A stretch of 64,000 nucleotides of DNA. Source: Streptacidiphilus jeojiense (GTDB lineage Bacteria; Actinomycetota; Actinomycetes; Streptomycetales; Streptomycetaceae). The translations under genes were made by a program, and so were the position numbers. Positions within the stretch are counted from its first letter, which is position 1. Each line of letters starts with the position of its first letter. The stretch covers positions 62,001 to 126,000 of the forward strand of contig NZ_JOEH01000024.1 in the NCBI RefSeq assembly GCF_000719095.1, in the 5' to 3' direction. Under the pieces are notes generated by a model, which saw nothing but the letters and a program-made list of their open reading frames with translations, was not told where the DNA came from and did not search any database. Shown here in pieces: positions 35,410 to 46,614 of the stretch.

Positions 35410-35518
35410 CGGTGGGTGGCTGATTTTACCCGCCTGTAACCTCATGATCATTCGTCAGGTGGCGTAGATCACATTGAAGGTGCTTACCCCCGTGTCGCAG
35501 ATCACACATGAACAGGCA

Positions 35519-35558
35519 TAGGATGCAGCCGTCTTGGGGGCTTGTGAACTGCCTCACA
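35519..35558 (+). promoter_or_regulatory. nuoA promoter element and Rex-type operator
   Basis: A -10-like TAGGAT (35519-35524) is followed by TGTGAACTGCCTCACA (35543-35558), which matches 12 of 16 positions of the Rex consensus. The site would lie just downstream of the transcription start, where Rex binding blocks transcription until NADH rises. In S. coelicolor Rex is known to control nuoA-N. No -35 element is convincing. Confidence 0.6.
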
Positions 35559-35644
35559 TGAGGTGATCAAGCTCCCGAGCTGTACGGACTCGCAGTCACC
35601 GACATGGACGTCGGCTCGGACTGACGCCTGGGAGGTCGTTCGGT

Positions 35645-36004
35645 ATGAACGCATATGCGCCGATTCTGGTACTTGGCGCCCTCGCGGCTGCCTTCGCGAT
35701 CGGCTCCGTGGCGATGGCCGCGCTGACCGGCCCGAAGCGGTACAACCGCGCCAAATTGGATGCCTACGAGTGCGGGATCGAGCCGACGCCGCAGCCGGTC
35801 GGCGGCGGGCGGTTCCCGATCAAGTACTACCTGACGGCGATGCTCTTCATCGTCTTCGACATCGAGATCGTCTTCCTCTACCCGTGGGCGGTCTCCTTCG
35901 ACTCGCTGGGGATCTTCGGCCTGGTGGAGATGGTGCTGTTCATCGCCACGGTCTTTGTCGCGTACGCGTACGTCTGGCGGCGCGGGGGCCTGGAATGGGA
36001 CTGA
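35645..36004 (+). CDS. nuoA: NADH-quinone oxidoreductase subunit A
   Basis: This is a 119-aa membrane subunit of complex I. Three hydrophobic spans are visible, with the conserved [15 protein letters not shown] loop and [21 protein letters not shown] between spans 1 and 2. The cysteine in YECG lies in the loop that moves near the quinone cavity. GGGAGG sits 9 bases before the ATG. It is the first gene of the operon, with 50 bases to nuoB. Confidence 0.96.
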   Translation: MNAYAPILVLGALAAAFAIGSVAMAALTGPKRYNRAKLDAYECGIEPTPQPVGGGRFPIKYYLTAMLFIVFDIEIVFLYPWAVSFDSLGIFGLVEMVLFIATVFVAYAYVWRRGGLEWD

Positions 36005-36054
36005 TCGCACGGCACAGCCCGACACGGCACAGGACGAGCTGAGAGGACCACCAG

Positions 36055-36609
36055 ATGGGTATCGAGGAGAAGCTGCCCAGCGGCTTCCTGCTCACCTCGG
36101 TCGAGCAGGCCGCCGGCTGGGTGCGGAAGAGCTCGCTCTTCCCGGCCACCTTCGGCCTCGCCTGCTGCGCCATCGAGATGATGACGACCGGGGCCGGCCG
36201 CTACGACCTGGCGCGGTTCGGCATGGAGGTCTTCCGCGGGTCGCCGCGCCAGGCCGATCTGATGATCGTGGCGGGCCGGGTCAGCCAGAAGATGGCGCCG
36301 GTGGTCCGTCAGGTCTACGACCAGATGGCCAACCCCAAGTGGGTGATCTCGATGGGGGTCTGTGCCTCCTCGGGCGGGATGTTCAACAACTACGCGATCG
36401 TCCAGGGCGTCGACCACGTCATCCCCGTGGACATCTACCTGCCCGGCTGTCCGCCGCGGCCGGAGATGCTGATGGACGCGATCCTCAAGCTGCACGAGCA
36501 GATCCGCCACGAGAAGCTCGGCGCCCAGCGCGCCAAGGCGGACGACGAGGCGGAGCAGCAGGCGCTGCAGGCGGTCCCGACGATCGAGATGAAGGGGCTG
36601 CTGCGGTGA
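36055..36609 (+). CDS. nuoB: NADH-quinone oxidoreductase subunit B
   Basis: This 184-aa subunit carries cluster N2, the last iron-sulfur cluster before quinone. The ligands are visible as the tandem cysteines in [11 protein letters not shown], then [20 protein letters not shown], and [10 protein letters not shown]. The C-terminal roughly 30 residues are charged and helical, beyond the core. Its stop overlaps the nuoC GTG by 4 bases. Confidence 0.97.
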   Translation: MGIEEKLPSGFLLTSVEQAAGWVRKSSLFPATFGLACCAIEMMTTGAGRYDLARFGMEVFRGSPRQADLMIVAGRVSQKMAPVVRQVYDQMANPKWVISMGVCASSGGMFNNYAIVQGVDHVIPVDIYLPGCPPRPEMLMDAILKLHEQIRHEKLGAQRAKADDEAEQQALQAVPTIEMKGLLR

Positions 36610-37406
36610 GTGACGGCACCGAAGAGAGCGCTGCCGCAGAAGGTGCGGAGGGCGCGGAAGGCGCGGAAACCGCGGAGAGCGGCGTCCCGACGCCGCGGGC
36701 CGGGGCGACCGAGCTGGAGGTCGTCGGCGTCCGGCACGGGATGTTCGGCGGGTCGAACCCCAGCGAGCACGCCGGGGTCGGCGGCAACAGCGGCGACACC
36801 TCCGGCTACGGCCGGTTGGTCCGGCCGATCGTGCTGCCCGGCGCCTCGCCCCGCCCGTACGGGCACGGCTGGTTCGACGAGTGCGCCGACGAGCTGGAGG
36901 GCGCGCTGGAGGAGCAGGGCCTGGACGTCGGCGCGGTGATCGAGAAGACGGTCGTGGACCGCGGCGAGATCACCTTCCACGTCGAGCGGGAGTTCCTGAC
37001 GCAGGTGATGAAGACCCTGCGGGACGACCCGGCGCTGCGCTTCGAGCTGTGCACCGGCGTCAGCGGGGTGCACTACCCGGGCGACCGGGGGCGCGAGCTG
37101 CACGCGGTCTACCACCTGCGCTCGATCACCCACAACCGGCTGATCCGGGTGGAGACCTCGGCGCCGGACGACGATCCGGTGATCCCCTCCACCTTCGCGG
37201 TCTACCCCACCAACGACTGGCACGAGCGGGAGACGTACGACTTCTTCGGCATCGTCTTCGAGGGCCACCCGGCGCTCACCCGGATCATGATGCCGGACGA
37301 CTGGCTGGGTCACCCGCAGCGCAAGGACTATCCGCTCGGCGGCATCCCCGTCGAGTACAAGGGCGCGCAGATCCCGGCTCCCGACCAGCGGAGGTCGTAC
37401 AACTGA
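36606..37406 (+). CDS. nuoC: NADH-quinone oxidoreductase subunit C
   Basis: This is a 266-aa peripheral-arm subunit. The family core (about residues 90-255) includes the 30-kDa-subunit signature [23 protein letters not shown] followed by PLGGIPVEY. The first 35 residues are an acidic [14 protein letters not shown] low-complexity head, and residues 35-80 form an additional N-terminal part common in actinobacteria. GTGA overlap with nuoB; the final TGA overlaps the nuoD ATG by one base. Confidence 0.94.
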   Translation: MSDGTEESAAAEGAEGAEGAETAESGVPTPRAGATELEVVGVRHGMFGGSNPSEHAGVGGNSGDTSGYGRLVRPIVLPGASPRPYGHGWFDECADELEGALEEQGLDVGAVIEKTVVDRGEITFHVEREFLTQVMKTLRDDPALRFELCTGVSGVHYPGDRGRELHAVYHLRSITHNRLIRVETSAPDDDPVIPSTFAVYPTNDWHERETYDFFGIVFEGHPALTRIMMPDDWLGHPQRKDYPLGGIPVEYKGAQIPAPDQRRSYN

Positions 37407-38749
37407 TGGAGAGTCAGACCCAACAGCAGCCGGAGGCCCCCACCAGGGAGACCACCGAGGGGCGCGTCTACACCGTCACCGGCGGGGACTGGGACGAGAT
37501 CGTCACGGCGGCGGCCAAGGCCGACGACGAGCGGATCATCGTCAACATGGGCCCGCAGCACCCCTCCACCCACGGGGTGCTGCGGCTGATCCTGGAGATC
37601 GACGGCGAGACCGTCACCGAGGCCAGGTGCGGGATCGGCTACCTGCACACCGGCATCGAGAAGAACATGGAGTTCAGGAACTGGACCCAGGGCACGACCT
37701 TCGTGACCCGGATGGACTACCTGACCCCGCTGTTCAACGAGACCGCCTACTGCCTGGCGGTGGAGCGGCTGCTCGGGATCACCGAGGACATCCCGGAGCG
37801 GGCCACCGTGATCCGGGTGCTGATGATGGAGCTCAACCGGATCTCCTCGCACCTGGTCTGCCTGGCCACCGGCGGGATGGAGATCGGCTCCACCACCCTG
37901 ATGATCTACGGCTTCCGCGACCGGGAGATCATCCTCGACATCTTCGAGCTGGTCACCGGGCTGCGGATGAACCACGCCTACGTCCGTCCCGGCGGTCTGG
38001 CGCAGGACCTGCCGCCCGGTGCGCTGGACCAGATCCGCGAGGGCGTGAAGACGCTGCGCGGCCGGATGCACGAGTACGACAAGCTGGCCACCAACAACCC
38101 GGTGTTCAAGGCCCGGTTGGTGGACGTCGGCTACCTGGACCTGGCCGGCTGCATGGCGCTGGGCGCCACCGGCCCGATCCTGCGCTCCACCGGGCTGCCG
38201 CACGACCTGCGCAAGTCCAACCCGTACTGCGGCTACGAGCAGTACGAGTTCGACGTGCCGACCGCCGACACCTGCGACTCCTACGGCCGCTTCCTGATCC
38301 GGCTCGCGGAGATGGAGCAGTCGCTGCGGATCGTCGAGCAGTGCCTGGACCGGCTGCGCGGCGGACCTGGCCGGGTGATGGTCGAGGACAAGAAGATCGC
38401 CTGGCCCGCGCAGTTGTCGCTGGGGCCGGACGGGATGGGCAACTCGCTGGACCACATCCGCACCATCATGGGCGAGTCCATGGAAGCCCTGATCCACCAC
38501 TTCAAGCTGGTCACCGAGGGCTTCCACGTCCCGGCCGGACAGGCGTACGTGGCGGTGGAGTCGCCCAAGGGCGAGCTGGGCGTGCACGTCGTCAGCGACG
38601 GCGGGACCAGGCCCTACCGGGTGCACTTCCGCGACCCCTCCTTCACCAATCTTCAGTCGATGGCAGCGATGTGCGAGGGCGGGCAGGTCGCGGACGTCAT
38701 CGTCGCCGTGGCCGGGATCGACCCCGTGATGGGAGGCGTGGACCGGTGA
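37406..38749 (+). CDS. nuoD: NADH-quinone oxidoreductase subunit D
   Basis: This 447-aa subunit, the 49-kDa homologue related to NiFe-hydrogenase large subunits, lines the quinone-binding cavity. [14 protein letters not shown] (about residues 50-63) contains the conserved histidine near the quinone head-group. [14 protein letters not shown] and the C-terminal DPVMGGVDR are diagnostic. An acidic/Gln-rich N-terminus of about 45 residues precedes the core. It overlaps nuoE by 4 bases. Confidence 0.96.
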   Translation: MESQTQQQPEAPTRETTEGRVYTVTGGDWDEIVTAAAKADDERIIVNMGPQHPSTHGVLRLILEIDGETVTEARCGIGYLHTGIEKNMEFRNWTQGTTFVTRMDYLTPLFNETAYCLAVERLLGITEDIPERATVIRVLMMELNRISSHLVCLATGGMEIGSTTLMIYGFRDREIILDIFELVTGLRMNHAYVRPGGLAQDLPPGALDQIREGVKTLRGRMHEYDKLATNNPVFKARLVDVGYLDLAGCMALGATGPILRSTGLPHDLRKSNPYCGYEQYEFDVPTADTCDSYGRFLIRLAEMEQSLRIVEQCLDRLRGGPGRVMVEDKKIAWPAQLSLGPDGMGNSLDHIRTIMGESMEALIHHFKLVTEGFHVPAGQAYVAVESPKGELGVHVVSDGGTRPYRVHFRDPSFTNLQSMAAMCEGGQVADVIVAVAGIDPVMGGVDR

Positions 38750-39603
38750 CCACCACTGAGAACGAGGCGGGGTCCGGGCCAGGGCTGTCCGGGCCGACGC
38801 TGCTCGGGCTGCCCGAGCTGCCGGCCCCGGCCTTTCCGGCCGAGGTGCGGGCCCGGCTGGATCCGGACGCGGCCGAGCTGATCGCCCGCTACCCGGACAG
38901 CCGCTCCGCGCTGCTGCCGCTGCTGCACCTGGTGCAGTCCGCCGAGGGCTTCGTCAGCCGTACCGGGATCCGGTACTGCGCCGAGCAGTTGGGGCTGACC
39001 ACGGCCGAGGTCACCGCGGTGGCGACCTTCTACACCATGTACCGGCGGCGTCCGGCCGGCGAGTACCACGTGGGCGTGTGCACCAACACCCTGTGCGCGG
39101 TCCTCGGCGGCGACGAGATCTTCGCCGAACTGCAGCAGCACCTGGGCATCGGCAACAACGAGACCACCGGCGACGGCGCGGTCTCGCTGGAGCACATCGA
39201 GTGCAACGCCGCCTGCGACTACGCCCCGGTGGTGATGGTGAACTGGGAGTTCTTTGACAACCAGACGCCGGAGAGCGCCAAGGACCTGGTCGACCAGCTG
39301 CGCTCCGGCGACGGCGCGCAGGTGCGGCCGACCCGGGGCGCACGGCTGTGCAGCTTCAAGGAGACCTCCCGGATCCTGGCCGGCTTCCCGGACGCCCGCG
39401 AGGGCGCGGTGGACGAGTCCGGCGCCGGCGGCGCCCCGACGCTGGCCGGCCTGCGGCTGGCCCGCGGCGAGACCCTGCCCGGCACCGCCGCCGCCAGGCG
39501 GGTCGTCGCCCCGCGGCACGAGGACCCCCCGCAGGACGCCGCCGCCGCTGCGGACACCGTTGCGGACGCCGCCCCCGGCGACAACGAAGGAGTCGAAGAG
39601 TGA
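38746..39603 (+). CDS. nuoE: NADH-quinone oxidoreductase subunit E
   Basis: This 285-aa subunit of the NADH-input module binds a [2Fe-2S] cluster (N1a). The thioredoxin-like domain has four ligands, in [13 protein letters not shown] and [16 protein letters not shown]. It is longer than the E. coli protein (166 aa) because of an Ala/Pro-rich C-terminal extension of about 80 residues with no visible domain. GTGA overlaps join it to nuoD and nuoF. Confidence 0.94.
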   Translation: MTTTENEAGSGPGLSGPTLLGLPELPAPAFPAEVRARLDPDAAELIARYPDSRSALLPLLHLVQSAEGFVSRTGIRYCAEQLGLTTAEVTAVATFYTMYRRRPAGEYHVGVCTNTLCAVLGGDEIFAELQQHLGIGNNETTGDGAVSLEHIECNAACDYAPVVMVNWEFFDNQTPESAKDLVDQLRSGDGAQVRPTRGARLCSFKETSRILAGFPDAREGAVDESGAGGAPTLAGLRLARGETLPGTAAARRVVAPRHEDPPQDAAAAADTVADAAPGDNEGVEE

Positions 39604-40976
39604 CCGCCGAGCACCCGGAGAAGCTGCTCTCCCCGGTCCTGTCCGACAGCTGGGACGACGACCGCCCCTGGACCCTGGACACCTACCGGCGCCATGACGG
39701 CTACAAGGGCCTGCACGAGGCCCTGCGGATGGACCCCGACGCGGTGATCGCGCTGGTCAAGGACGCCGGACTGCGAGGGAGGGGCGGCGCCGGGTTCCCG
39801 ACCGGGATGAAGTGGCAGTTCATCCCGCAGGGCGACGGCAAACCGCACTACCTGGTGGTCAACGCGGACGAGTCCGAGCCGGGCACCTGCAAGGACATCC
39901 CGCTGCTGTTCGCCAACCCGCACTCGCTGATCGAAGGCATGATCATCGCGAGCTACGCGATCCGCTGCAGCCACGCCTTCATCTACCTGCGCGGCGAGAC
40001 CGTCCCGGTGCTGCGGCGGCTGCACGCCGCGGTCGCCGAGGCCTACGCGGCCGGATACCTGGGCAAGGACGTCCTGGGCTCCGGCTTCGACCTCGACATC
40101 ACCGTGCACGCCGGGGCCGGCGCCTACATCTGCGGCGAGGAGACGGCGCTGCTGGACTCGCTGGAGGGCCGGCGCGGCCAGCCGCGGCTGCGGCCGCCGT
40201 TCCCGGCCATCGCCGGGCTCTACGCCTGCCCGACCGTGGTCAACAACGTCGAGTCGATCGCCTCGGTGCCCAGCATCCTGCACCGGGGCAAGGAGTGGTT
40301 CCGCTCGATGGGGAGTGAGAAGTCGCCCGGCTTCACGCTCTACTCCCTCTCCGGGCATGTCACCAACCCGGGCCAGTACGAGGCCCCGCTCGGCATCACG
40401 CTCCGTCAACTCCTGGAGATCACCGGGGGAGTGAGGGAGGGTCACCGGCTGAAGTTCTGGACCCCGGGCGGCTCCTCCACCCCGATGTTCACCGAGGAGC
40501 ACCTCGACGTCGCCCTGGACTACGAGGGCGTCGGCGCGGCCGGCTCGATGCTCGGCACCAAGGCGCTGCAGATCTTCGACGAGACCACCTGCGTGGTCCG
40601 CGCGGTCACCCGCTGGACCGAGTTCTACGCCCACGAGTCCTGCGGCAAGTGCACCCCCTGCCGCGAGGGCACCTACTGGCTGGTCCAGCTGCTGCGCCGG
40701 ATCGAGGCGGGCAAGGGCGTCGAGGGCGACCTGGAGAAGCTGAACGACATCGCCGACAACATCAACGGCAAGTCCTTCTGCGCCCTCGGCGACGGCGCCG
40801 CCAGCCCGATCTTCTCCTCGCTGCAGTACTTCCGCGAGGAGTACGAGCAGCACCTGCGCGAGGGCCGCTGCCCGTTCGACCCGGCCGCCTCCACGGTCTG
40901 GGCCGACGACGCCCGCGGCCGGCGCGGCTACGTACCCACCCATCAGTCCGCCCAGGAGAAGGGGGTGCTCGCATGA
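39600..40976 (+). CDS. nuoF: NADH-quinone oxidoreductase subunit F
   Basis: This 458-aa subunit binds NADH, FMN and the [4Fe-4S] cluster N3. The nucleotide/flavin loop is [13 protein letters not shown] (about residues 60-72) with [14 protein letters not shown] after it. The SLBB segment follows, and the N3 ligands are in [12 protein letters not shown] plus a downstream cysteine (SFCALGD). Length is normal for the family. ATGA overlap with nuoG. Confidence 0.97.
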   Translation: MTAEHPEKLLSPVLSDSWDDDRPWTLDTYRRHDGYKGLHEALRMDPDAVIALVKDAGLRGRGGAGFPTGMKWQFIPQGDGKPHYLVVNADESEPGTCKDIPLLFANPHSLIEGMIIASYAIRCSHAFIYLRGETVPVLRRLHAAVAEAYAAGYLGKDVLGSGFDLDITVHAGAGAYICGEETALLDSLEGRRGQPRLRPPFPAIAGLYACPTVVNNVESIASVPSILHRGKEWFRSMGSEKSPGFTLYSLSGHVTNPGQYEAPLGITLRQLLEITGGVREGHRLKFWTPGGSSTPMFTEEHLDVALDYEGVGAAGSMLGTKALQIFDETTCVVRAVTRWTEFYAHESCGKCTPCREGTYWLVQLLRRIEAGKGVEGDLEKLNDIADNINGKSFCALGDGAASPIFSSLQYFREEYEQHLREGRCPFDPAASTVWADDARGRRGYVPTHQSAQEKGVLA

Positions 40977-43456
40977 CGACAGTGGCCAACACCCCTGCGA
41001 CTCCGGCGGCTCCACCACCCGAGGAGCTTCTGGCCGTCACCATCGACGGCGTCCAGGTGCACGTGCCCAAGGGCACCCTCATCATCCGCGCCGCCGAGAT
41101 GATCGGCGTGCAGGTCCCGCGCTTCTGCGACCACCCGCTGCTGGACCCGGTCGGGGCCTGCCGGCAGTGCATCGTCGAGGTCGAGGGCCAGCGCAAGCCG
41201 GTCGCCTCCTGCACCATGACGGTGACCGACGGCATGGTCGTCAACACCCAGGTGACCTCGCCGGTCGCGGAGAAGGCGCAGCACGGCGTGATGGAGCTGC
41301 TGCTGATCAACCACCCGCTGGACTGCCCGGTCTGCGACAAGGGCGGCGAGTGCCCGCTGCAGAACCAGGCGCTGTCGCACGGCCAGTCCGACAGCCGCTT
41401 CGAGGGCGTCAAGCGGACCTACGAGAAGCCGATGCCGATCAGCACCCAGGTGCTGCTGGACCGCGAGCGCTGCGTGCTGTGCGCCCGCTGCACCCGGTTC
41501 AGCGAGCAGATCGCCGGCGACCCCTTCATCGACCTGCTGGAACGCGGGGCCAATGAGCAGGTCGGGATCGGGGAGGGCGACGACTTCCGCTCCTACTTCT
41601 CCGGCAACACCATCCAGATCTGCCCGGTGGGCGCGCTGACCTCGGCCGCCTACCGGTTCCGCTCCCGCCCGTTCGACCTGGTCTCCTCGCCCAGCGTGTG
41701 CGAGCACTGCTCGTCCGGCTGCGCGATCCGCACCGACCACCGGCGCGGCAAGGTGATGCGCCGGCTGGCCGGGGACGACCCGGCGGTGAACGAGGAGTGG
41801 TCCTGCGACAAGGGCCGCTTCGGCTTCCGCTACGGCCAGTCGCGCGAGCGGCTGACCACTCCGCTGGTGCGCGGGGCCGACGGCGAGCTGGCCCCGGCCA
41901 GCTGGCCGGAGGCGCTGCGGGCGGCCGCGGCCGGGCTGGTGCGGGGCCGTACCGGGGTGCTGGTCGGCGGCCGGTCCACCGTCGAGGACGCCTACGCCTA
42001 CGCCAAGTTCGCCAGGGCGGTGCTGGGCACCAACGACGTCGACTTCCGGTCCCGGATCCACAGCGCCGAGGAGGCCGACTTCCTGGCCGCCGCGGTGGCC
42101 GGCCGCGGCATCGACGCGGACGGGCGCGGGGTGACCTACCAGCAGCTGGAGGCCGCTCCGGCGGCGCTGCTGGTCGGCTTCGAGCCGGAGGAGGAGTCCC
42201 CGATCGTCTTCCTGCGGCTGCGCAAGGCCGCCAGGACCAAGGGGCTCAAGGTCTTCACGGTGGCCGCCTACGCCACCCGCGGGCTCTCCAAGCTGGGCGG
42301 GGCGCTGCTGCCGGCCGCGCCCGGCACCGAGGCCGAGTGGCTGGAGGCGCTGGCCGAGGGCGACCCGCTGGACGGCGACGCCGGCCGCGCCGCCGAGCTG
42401 CTGCGGCAGCCCGGCGCGGTGGTGCTGGTCGGCGAGCGGCTGGCCGGGACGCCGGGCGCGCTGAGCGCGGCGATCCGGCTGGCCCGGGCCTCGGGCGCAC
42501 GGCTGGCCTGGATCCCGCGCCGTGCGGGGGAGCGGGGCGCGGTCGAGGCCGGAGCGCTGCCGGGCCTGCTGCCCGGCGGACGTCCCGGTACCGACCCCGA
42601 CGCCCGCCGGCAGCTGGCCGCGGCCTGGGGCCTGGACGGTCTGCCCGAGCGCTTCGGCCGCGACACCGCCGGCATCCTCACCGCCGCCGCCAACGGTGAC
42701 CTGGACGCCCTGGTCGTCGGCGGGGTCGAGACCGCGGACCTGCCCGACCCGGCCGCCGCCGAGGCGGCCCTGGCCAGGGCGGGCTTCGTGGTCAGCCTGG
42801 AGCTGCGGCCCTCCGCCGTCACCGACCGCGCCGACGTGGTGTTCCCGGTCGCGGCGGTGGCCGAGAAGGCCGGTGCCTTCATGGACTGGGAGGGCCGGAT
42901 CAGGTTCTTCGAACCGGCCCTGAAGGCCGATCAGATGACCACCCGTCATCTGGGCTCGGACCTGCGGGTGCTGCACATGATCGCCGACGCCATGGGCGAC
43001 AGCCTGCGGCTCCCGGACATCACCGCGGCCCGCCGCGAACTGGACGGGCTCGGCGCCTGGCACGGCGACCGGGTCGACGCACCGACCGAGCAGGCCCGTC
43101 CGCTGCCCCGTCCCAGCGCCGGCGAGGCCGTGCTCGGCGGCTGGCGGCTGCTGCTGGACAACGGTGTGCTCCAGGAGGGCGACACCGCCCTCGCCGGAAC
43201 CCGGCACCCGGCCGTCGCCCGGCTCTCGCCCGCCACCGCGGCCGAGGTCGGCATCGCCGACGGTGCCCCGCTCAGCGTCACCGGACCGGCCGGCAGCCTC
43301 ACGCTGCCGCTGCTGATCACCCCGGAACTCCCGGACCGGGTGGTCTGGATCCCGCTCAACTCCACCCCCGGTGGCTCCTTCCGGACCCTCGGAGCGACCC
43401 CCGGCCGGGTGGTCGGGCTCGCGCAGGCCCCTGCCGTCACGGAGGCGAACCGATGA
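40973..43456 (+). CDS. nuoG: NADH-quinone oxidoreductase subunit G
   Basis: This 827-aa subunit has an N-terminal 2Fe-2S ferredoxin domain ([15 protein letters not shown]), then [13 protein letters not shown], and a pair of 4Fe-4S motifs in CVLCARC and CPVGALTS. A further CEHCSSGC...CDKGRF set (about residues 243-280) matches the extra cluster N7 of bacterial enzymes. The C-terminal molybdopterin-oxidoreductase-like domain has lost catalysis in this family, and in the region after residue 300 it is Ala/Gly-rich and loosely conserved. ATGA overlap with nuoH. Confidence 0.95.
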   Translation: MTTVANTPATPAAPPPEELLAVTIDGVQVHVPKGTLIIRAAEMIGVQVPRFCDHPLLDPVGACRQCIVEVEGQRKPVASCTMTVTDGMVVNTQVTSPVAEKAQHGVMELLLINHPLDCPVCDKGGECPLQNQALSHGQSDSRFEGVKRTYEKPMPISTQVLLDRERCVLCARCTRFSEQIAGDPFIDLLERGANEQVGIGEGDDFRSYFSGNTIQICPVGALTSAAYRFRSRPFDLVSSPSVCEHCSSGCAIRTDHRRGKVMRRLAGDDPAVNEEWSCDKGRFGFRYGQSRERLTTPLVRGADGELAPASWPEALRAAAAGLVRGRTGVLVGGRSTVEDAYAYAKFARAVLGTNDVDFRSRIHSAEEADFLAAAVAGRGIDADGRGVTYQQLEAAPAALLVGFEPEEESPIVFLRLRKAARTKGLKVFTVAAYATRGLSKLGGALLPAAPGTEAEWLEALAEGDPLDGDAGRAAELLRQPGAVVLVGERLAGTPGALSAAIRLARASGARLAWIPRRAGERGAVEAGALPGLLPGGRPGTDPDARRQLAAAWGLDGLPERFGRDTAGILTAAANGDLDALVVGGVETADLPDPAAAEAALARAGFVVSLELRPSAVTDRADVVFPVAAVAEKAGAFMDWEGRIRFFEPALKADQMTTRHLGSDLRVLHMIADAMGDSLRLPDITAARRELDGLGAWHGDRVDAPTEQARPLPRPSAGEAVLGGWRLLLDNGVLQEGDTALAGTRHPAVARLSPATAAEVGIADGAPLSVTGPAGSLTLPLLITPELPDRVVWIPLNSTPGGSFRTLGATPGRVVGLAQAPAVTEANR

Positions 43457-44832
43457 GCACGCCCGCACTCCAACTCGCGGCCGATCACCTCACCGTCAGT
43501 CAGCTGGCCGCCGAGGACCTCACCGTCTTCGGGGTCGACCCCTGGTGGCTGGTGGTCATCAAGGCCGTCTTCTGCTTCGCCTTCCTGGTCGTCACCGTGC
43601 TCATCGCCATCGTGTGGGAGCGCAAGGTCGTCGCCTGGATGCAGCTGCGGATCGGCCCCAACCGGCACGGTCCCTGGGGCATGCTGCAGAGCCTCGCCGA
43701 CGGGGTGAAGCTGGCCCTCAAGGAGGACCTGGTCGTCACCGCCTCGGACAAGGTGGTGTTCATCCTGGCCCCGGTGATCTCCGCGATCCCGGCCTTCCTG
43801 GCCGTGGCGGTGATCCCGTTCGGCCCGGCCGACCACGAGATCAGCATCTTCGGCACCAGGACCACGATGCAGCTCACCGACCTCCCGGTGGCGATGCTAT
43901 ACATCCTGGCCGCCGCCTCCGTCGGCATCTACGGCATCGTGCTGGCCGGCTGGGCCTCCGGCTCGACCTACCCGCTGCTCGGCGGGGTGCGCTCGGCGGC
44001 GCAGATGGTGTCCTACGAGATCGCGATGGGCCTGTCCTTCGCGGCGGTGTTCATCTACTCGGGCTCGATGTCCACCTCGGCCATCGTGGACGCGCAGACC
44101 CACACCTGGTTCGTCTGCCTGCTGCCGGTGAGCTTCGTCATCTACGTCATCTCGATGGTCGGCGAGACCAACCGGGCCCCCTTCGACCTCCCCGAGGCCG
44201 AGGGCGAGCTGGTGGGCGGCTTCAACACCGAGTACTCCTCGCTGAAGTTCGCGATGTTCATGCTGGCCGAGTACATCAACATGGTCACCGTCTCCGCGGT
44301 CGCCTCCATCCTCTTCCTGGGCGGCTGGCGGGCCCCCTGGCCGATCAGCGCCTTCTGGGCCGGGGCCAACCACGGCTGGTGGCCGCTGCTGTGGATGATC
44401 GTCAAGATCCAGCTGCTGCTGTTCTTCTTCATCTGGCTCCGCGGCACCCTGCCCCGGCTGCGCTACGACCAGTTCATGAAGCTGGGGTGGAAGGTCCTCA
44501 TCCCGGTGTCGCTGGTGTGGCTGGTCATGGTCGCCACCTTCCGCGCGCTGCGGAACAAGGGCTACAGCTTCGGCACCGACGTGCTGTACGTGGGCGGGGC
44601 CGTGGTGGTCCTGCTGCTGCTCTCCATCGTCTGGGACATGCTCCGCAAGCGGGAGGAGCCTGCGGCGGCAGCAGCGGAGCAGCCCGCGTTCGACCCCATG
44701 GCCGGCGGCTTCCCGGTACCGCCGCTGCCGGGTCAGCAGCTTCCCCCCGTACCGCGCCGCAGGTCGCGGACGCCCGAATCCGTTGCAGCGGTGTCTGCAG
44801 CAGCACTGAAGGGAGCGGACGAGGATGCCTGA
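43453..44832 (+). CDS. nuoH: NADH-quinone oxidoreductase subunit H
   Basis: This 459-aa membrane subunit links the quinone site to the proton channels. About eight hydrophobic spans are seen. [21 protein letters not shown] is the first quinone-cavity loop, and [29 protein letters not shown] is the long acidic loop implicated in coupling. A C-terminal cytoplasmic tail of about 60 residues, rich in Pro and Ala, exceeds the E. coli length. It overlaps nuoI by 8 bases. Confidence 0.96.
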   Translation: MSTPALQLAADHLTVSQLAAEDLTVFGVDPWWLVVIKAVFCFAFLVVTVLIAIVWERKVVAWMQLRIGPNRHGPWGMLQSLADGVKLALKEDLVVTASDKVVFILAPVISAIPAFLAVAVIPFGPADHEISIFGTRTTMQLTDLPVAMLYILAAASVGIYGIVLAGWASGSTYPLLGGVRSAAQMVSYEIAMGLSFAAVFIYSGSMSTSAIVDAQTHTWFVCLLPVSFVIYVISMVGETNRAPFDLPEAEGELVGGFNTEYSSLKFAMFMLAEYINMVTVSAVASILFLGGWRAPWPISAFWAGANHGWWPLLWMIVKIQLLLFFFIWLRGTLPRLRYDQFMKLGWKVLIPVSLVWLVMVATFRALRNKGYSFGTDVLYVGGAVVVLLLLSIVWDMLRKREEPAAAAAEQPAFDPMAGGFPVPPLPGQQLPPVPRRRSRTPESVAAVSAAALKGADEDA

Positions 44833-45406
44833 CAACATCTTGGGCCCCGCAGCCGGCTTCGGCGTGACCTTCTCGGCCATGTTCAAGAAGCGGCTCACCG
44901 AGCAGTACCCGGAGTACAAGAAGCCCACCGCGCCGCGCTTCCACGGTCGGCACCAGCTCAACCGGCACCCGGACGGGCTGGAGAAGTGCGTCGGCTGCGA
45001 GCTGTGCGCCTGGGCCTGCCCGGCCGACGCGATCTACGTCGAGGGCGCCGACAACACCGAGGAGGAGCGCTACTCCCCGGGCGAGCGCTACGGGCGGGTC
45101 TACCAGATCAACTACGCCCGCTGCATCCTCTGCGGACTCTGCATCGAGGCCTGCCCGACCCGGGCGCTGACCATGACCAACGAGTACGAGCTGGCGGACA
45201 GCAGCCGGGAGTCGCTGATCTTCACCAAGGAGCAGCTGCTGGCCGGCCTCACCGAGGGCATGGTCGACTCGCCGCACTCGATCTTCCCGGGCACCGACGA
45301 GGGCGACTACTACCGCGGGCTGGTCACCGAGGCCGCCCCGGGGACGGTCCGTCAGGTCGCCGTCAGCAAGGGCGAGAAGCCCACGGAGGAAGGTGCGTCG
45401 GCGTGA
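44825..45406 (+). CDS. nuoI: NADH-quinone oxidoreductase subunit I
   Basis: This 193-aa subunit is a two-cluster ferredoxin-type protein carrying N6a and N6b. Both CX2CX2CX3CP motifs are intact: [12 protein letters not shown] and [12 protein letters not shown]. The N-terminal amphipathic part (residues 1-45) lies along the membrane in relatives. GTGA overlap with nuoJ. Confidence 0.97.
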   Translation: MPDNILGPAAGFGVTFSAMFKKRLTEQYPEYKKPTAPRFHGRHQLNRHPDGLEKCVGCELCAWACPADAIYVEGADNTEEERYSPGERYGRVYQINYARCILCGLCIEACPTRALTMTNEYELADSSRESLIFTKEQLLAGLTEGMVDSPHSIFPGTDEGDYYRGLVTEAAPGTVRQVAVSKGEKPTEEGASA

Positions 45407-46299
45407 TCGAGATCGCCACCCCCCTCACCGGGGCCGCCTCCACCGGGGAGGCCGTCCAGTTCTGGATCCTCGCGGTGATCGCGGTCGCCGGGGCGCTGGG
45501 CATGGTGCTCTGCCGCAAGGCGGTGCACTCGGCGCTCTGCCTCGCCGGGACGATGATCGCGCTGGCCATCTGCTACATGGCCGAGGGCGCGGTCTTCCTG
45601 GGCGTCGTCCAGATCGTCGTCTACACCGGCGCGATCATGATGCTGTTCCTCTTCGTGGTGATGCTGGTCGGCGTCAGCGCCGAGGACACCGTGAAGGACG
45701 CGCTGAAGGGCCAGCGGATCGCGGCGGTCGTGGCCGGACTCGGCTTCGGCGTGCTGCTGATCGCCGGGATCGCCAACGCCAAGCTGCGGACCTTCACCGG
45801 GACCGGCGCCGCCGACGCCAAGGCCGGCGGCAACGTCCAGGGCCTGGCCGCGCTGATCTTCACCAAGTACGTCTGGGCCTTCGAGGTCACCGGCGCACTG
45901 CTGATCACCGCCGCCATCGGCGCCATGGTGCTGACGCACCGTGAGCTCACCGAGGAGAAGCAGTCGCAGCGCGACCTGGCCGAGCGCCGGGTCCGGCTGG
46001 GCACCCAGGTCACCCCGCTGCCGGCCCCCGGCGTCTACGCCCGGCACAACGCGGTGGACGTCCCGGGTCTGCTGCCGGACGGCACGCCGTCCGAACTCAC
46101 CGTCAACCCGACGCTGCGGGCCCGTGGCCAGATGCGCGACGTCAGCGGCGAGCTGGTGGACCGGATGGGCGAGCTGGAGGCGAGCACCGCAGGGTGGCTC
46201 GGCCGCAGGACGCCCAAGCCCCGGCACAGCACCGAGCTGGCGAAGGCGCCGGCCGCTGCCTCGGCGCCCGCACCGACCGCAGAGGAGCCGCAGGAATGA
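45403..46299 (+). CDS. nuoJ: NADH-quinone oxidoreductase subunit J
   Basis: This is a 298-aa membrane subunit with about five spans. The third span holds the pi-bulge region [22 protein letters not shown], characteristic of NuoJ. The C-terminal roughly 120 residues form a charged cytoplasmic extension beyond the E. coli length (184 aa), common in streptomycetes. GTG start overlapping the nuoI stop; ATGA-type overlap with nuoK. Confidence 0.95.
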   Translation: MIEIATPLTGAASTGEAVQFWILAVIAVAGALGMVLCRKAVHSALCLAGTMIALAICYMAEGAVFLGVVQIVVYTGAIMMLFLFVVMLVGVSAEDTVKDALKGQRIAAVVAGLGFGVLLIAGIANAKLRTFTGTGAADAKAGGNVQGLAALIFTKYVWAFEVTGALLITAAIGAMVLTHRELTEEKQSQRDLAERRVRLGTQVTPLPAPGVYARHNAVDVPGLLPDGTPSELTVNPTLRARGQMRDVSGELVDRMGELEASTAGWLGRRTPKPRHSTELAKAPAAASAPAPTAEEPQE

Positions 46300-46595
46300 A
46301 CCCCGTCAACTACCTCTACCTGGCGGCGCTGCTGTTCACCATCGGCGCCACCGGCGTGCTGGTCCGGCGGAACGCGATCGTGCTCTTCATGTGCGTCGAG
46401 CTGATGCTGAACGCCTCCAACCTGGCCCTGGTCACCTTCTCCCGGCTGCACGGCAACCTGGACGGGCAGATCATCGCCTTCTTCACCATGGTGGTCGCCG
46501 CGGCCGAGGTCGTCGTCGGTCTCGCGATCATCGTGAGTGTCTTCCGCACCCGTCACTCGGCCTCGGTCGACGACACCAACCTCATGAAGCTGTAG
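46296..46595 (+). CDS. nuoK: NADH-quinone oxidoreductase subunit K
   Basis: This is a 99-aa three-span membrane subunit. The acidic residues thought to belong to the proton pathway are in [16 protein letters not shown] (span 2) and [14 protein letters not shown] (span 3). Length is typical. nuoL follows after 19 bases with its own GGAGG ribosome-binding site. Confidence 0.96.
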   Translation: MNPVNYLYLAALLFTIGATGVLVRRNAIVLFMCVELMLNASNLALVTFSRLHGNLDGQIIAFFTMVVAAAEVVVGLAIIVSVFRTRHSASVDDTNLMKL

Positions 46596-46614
46596 CGGCG
46601 GAGGCTGACACACC

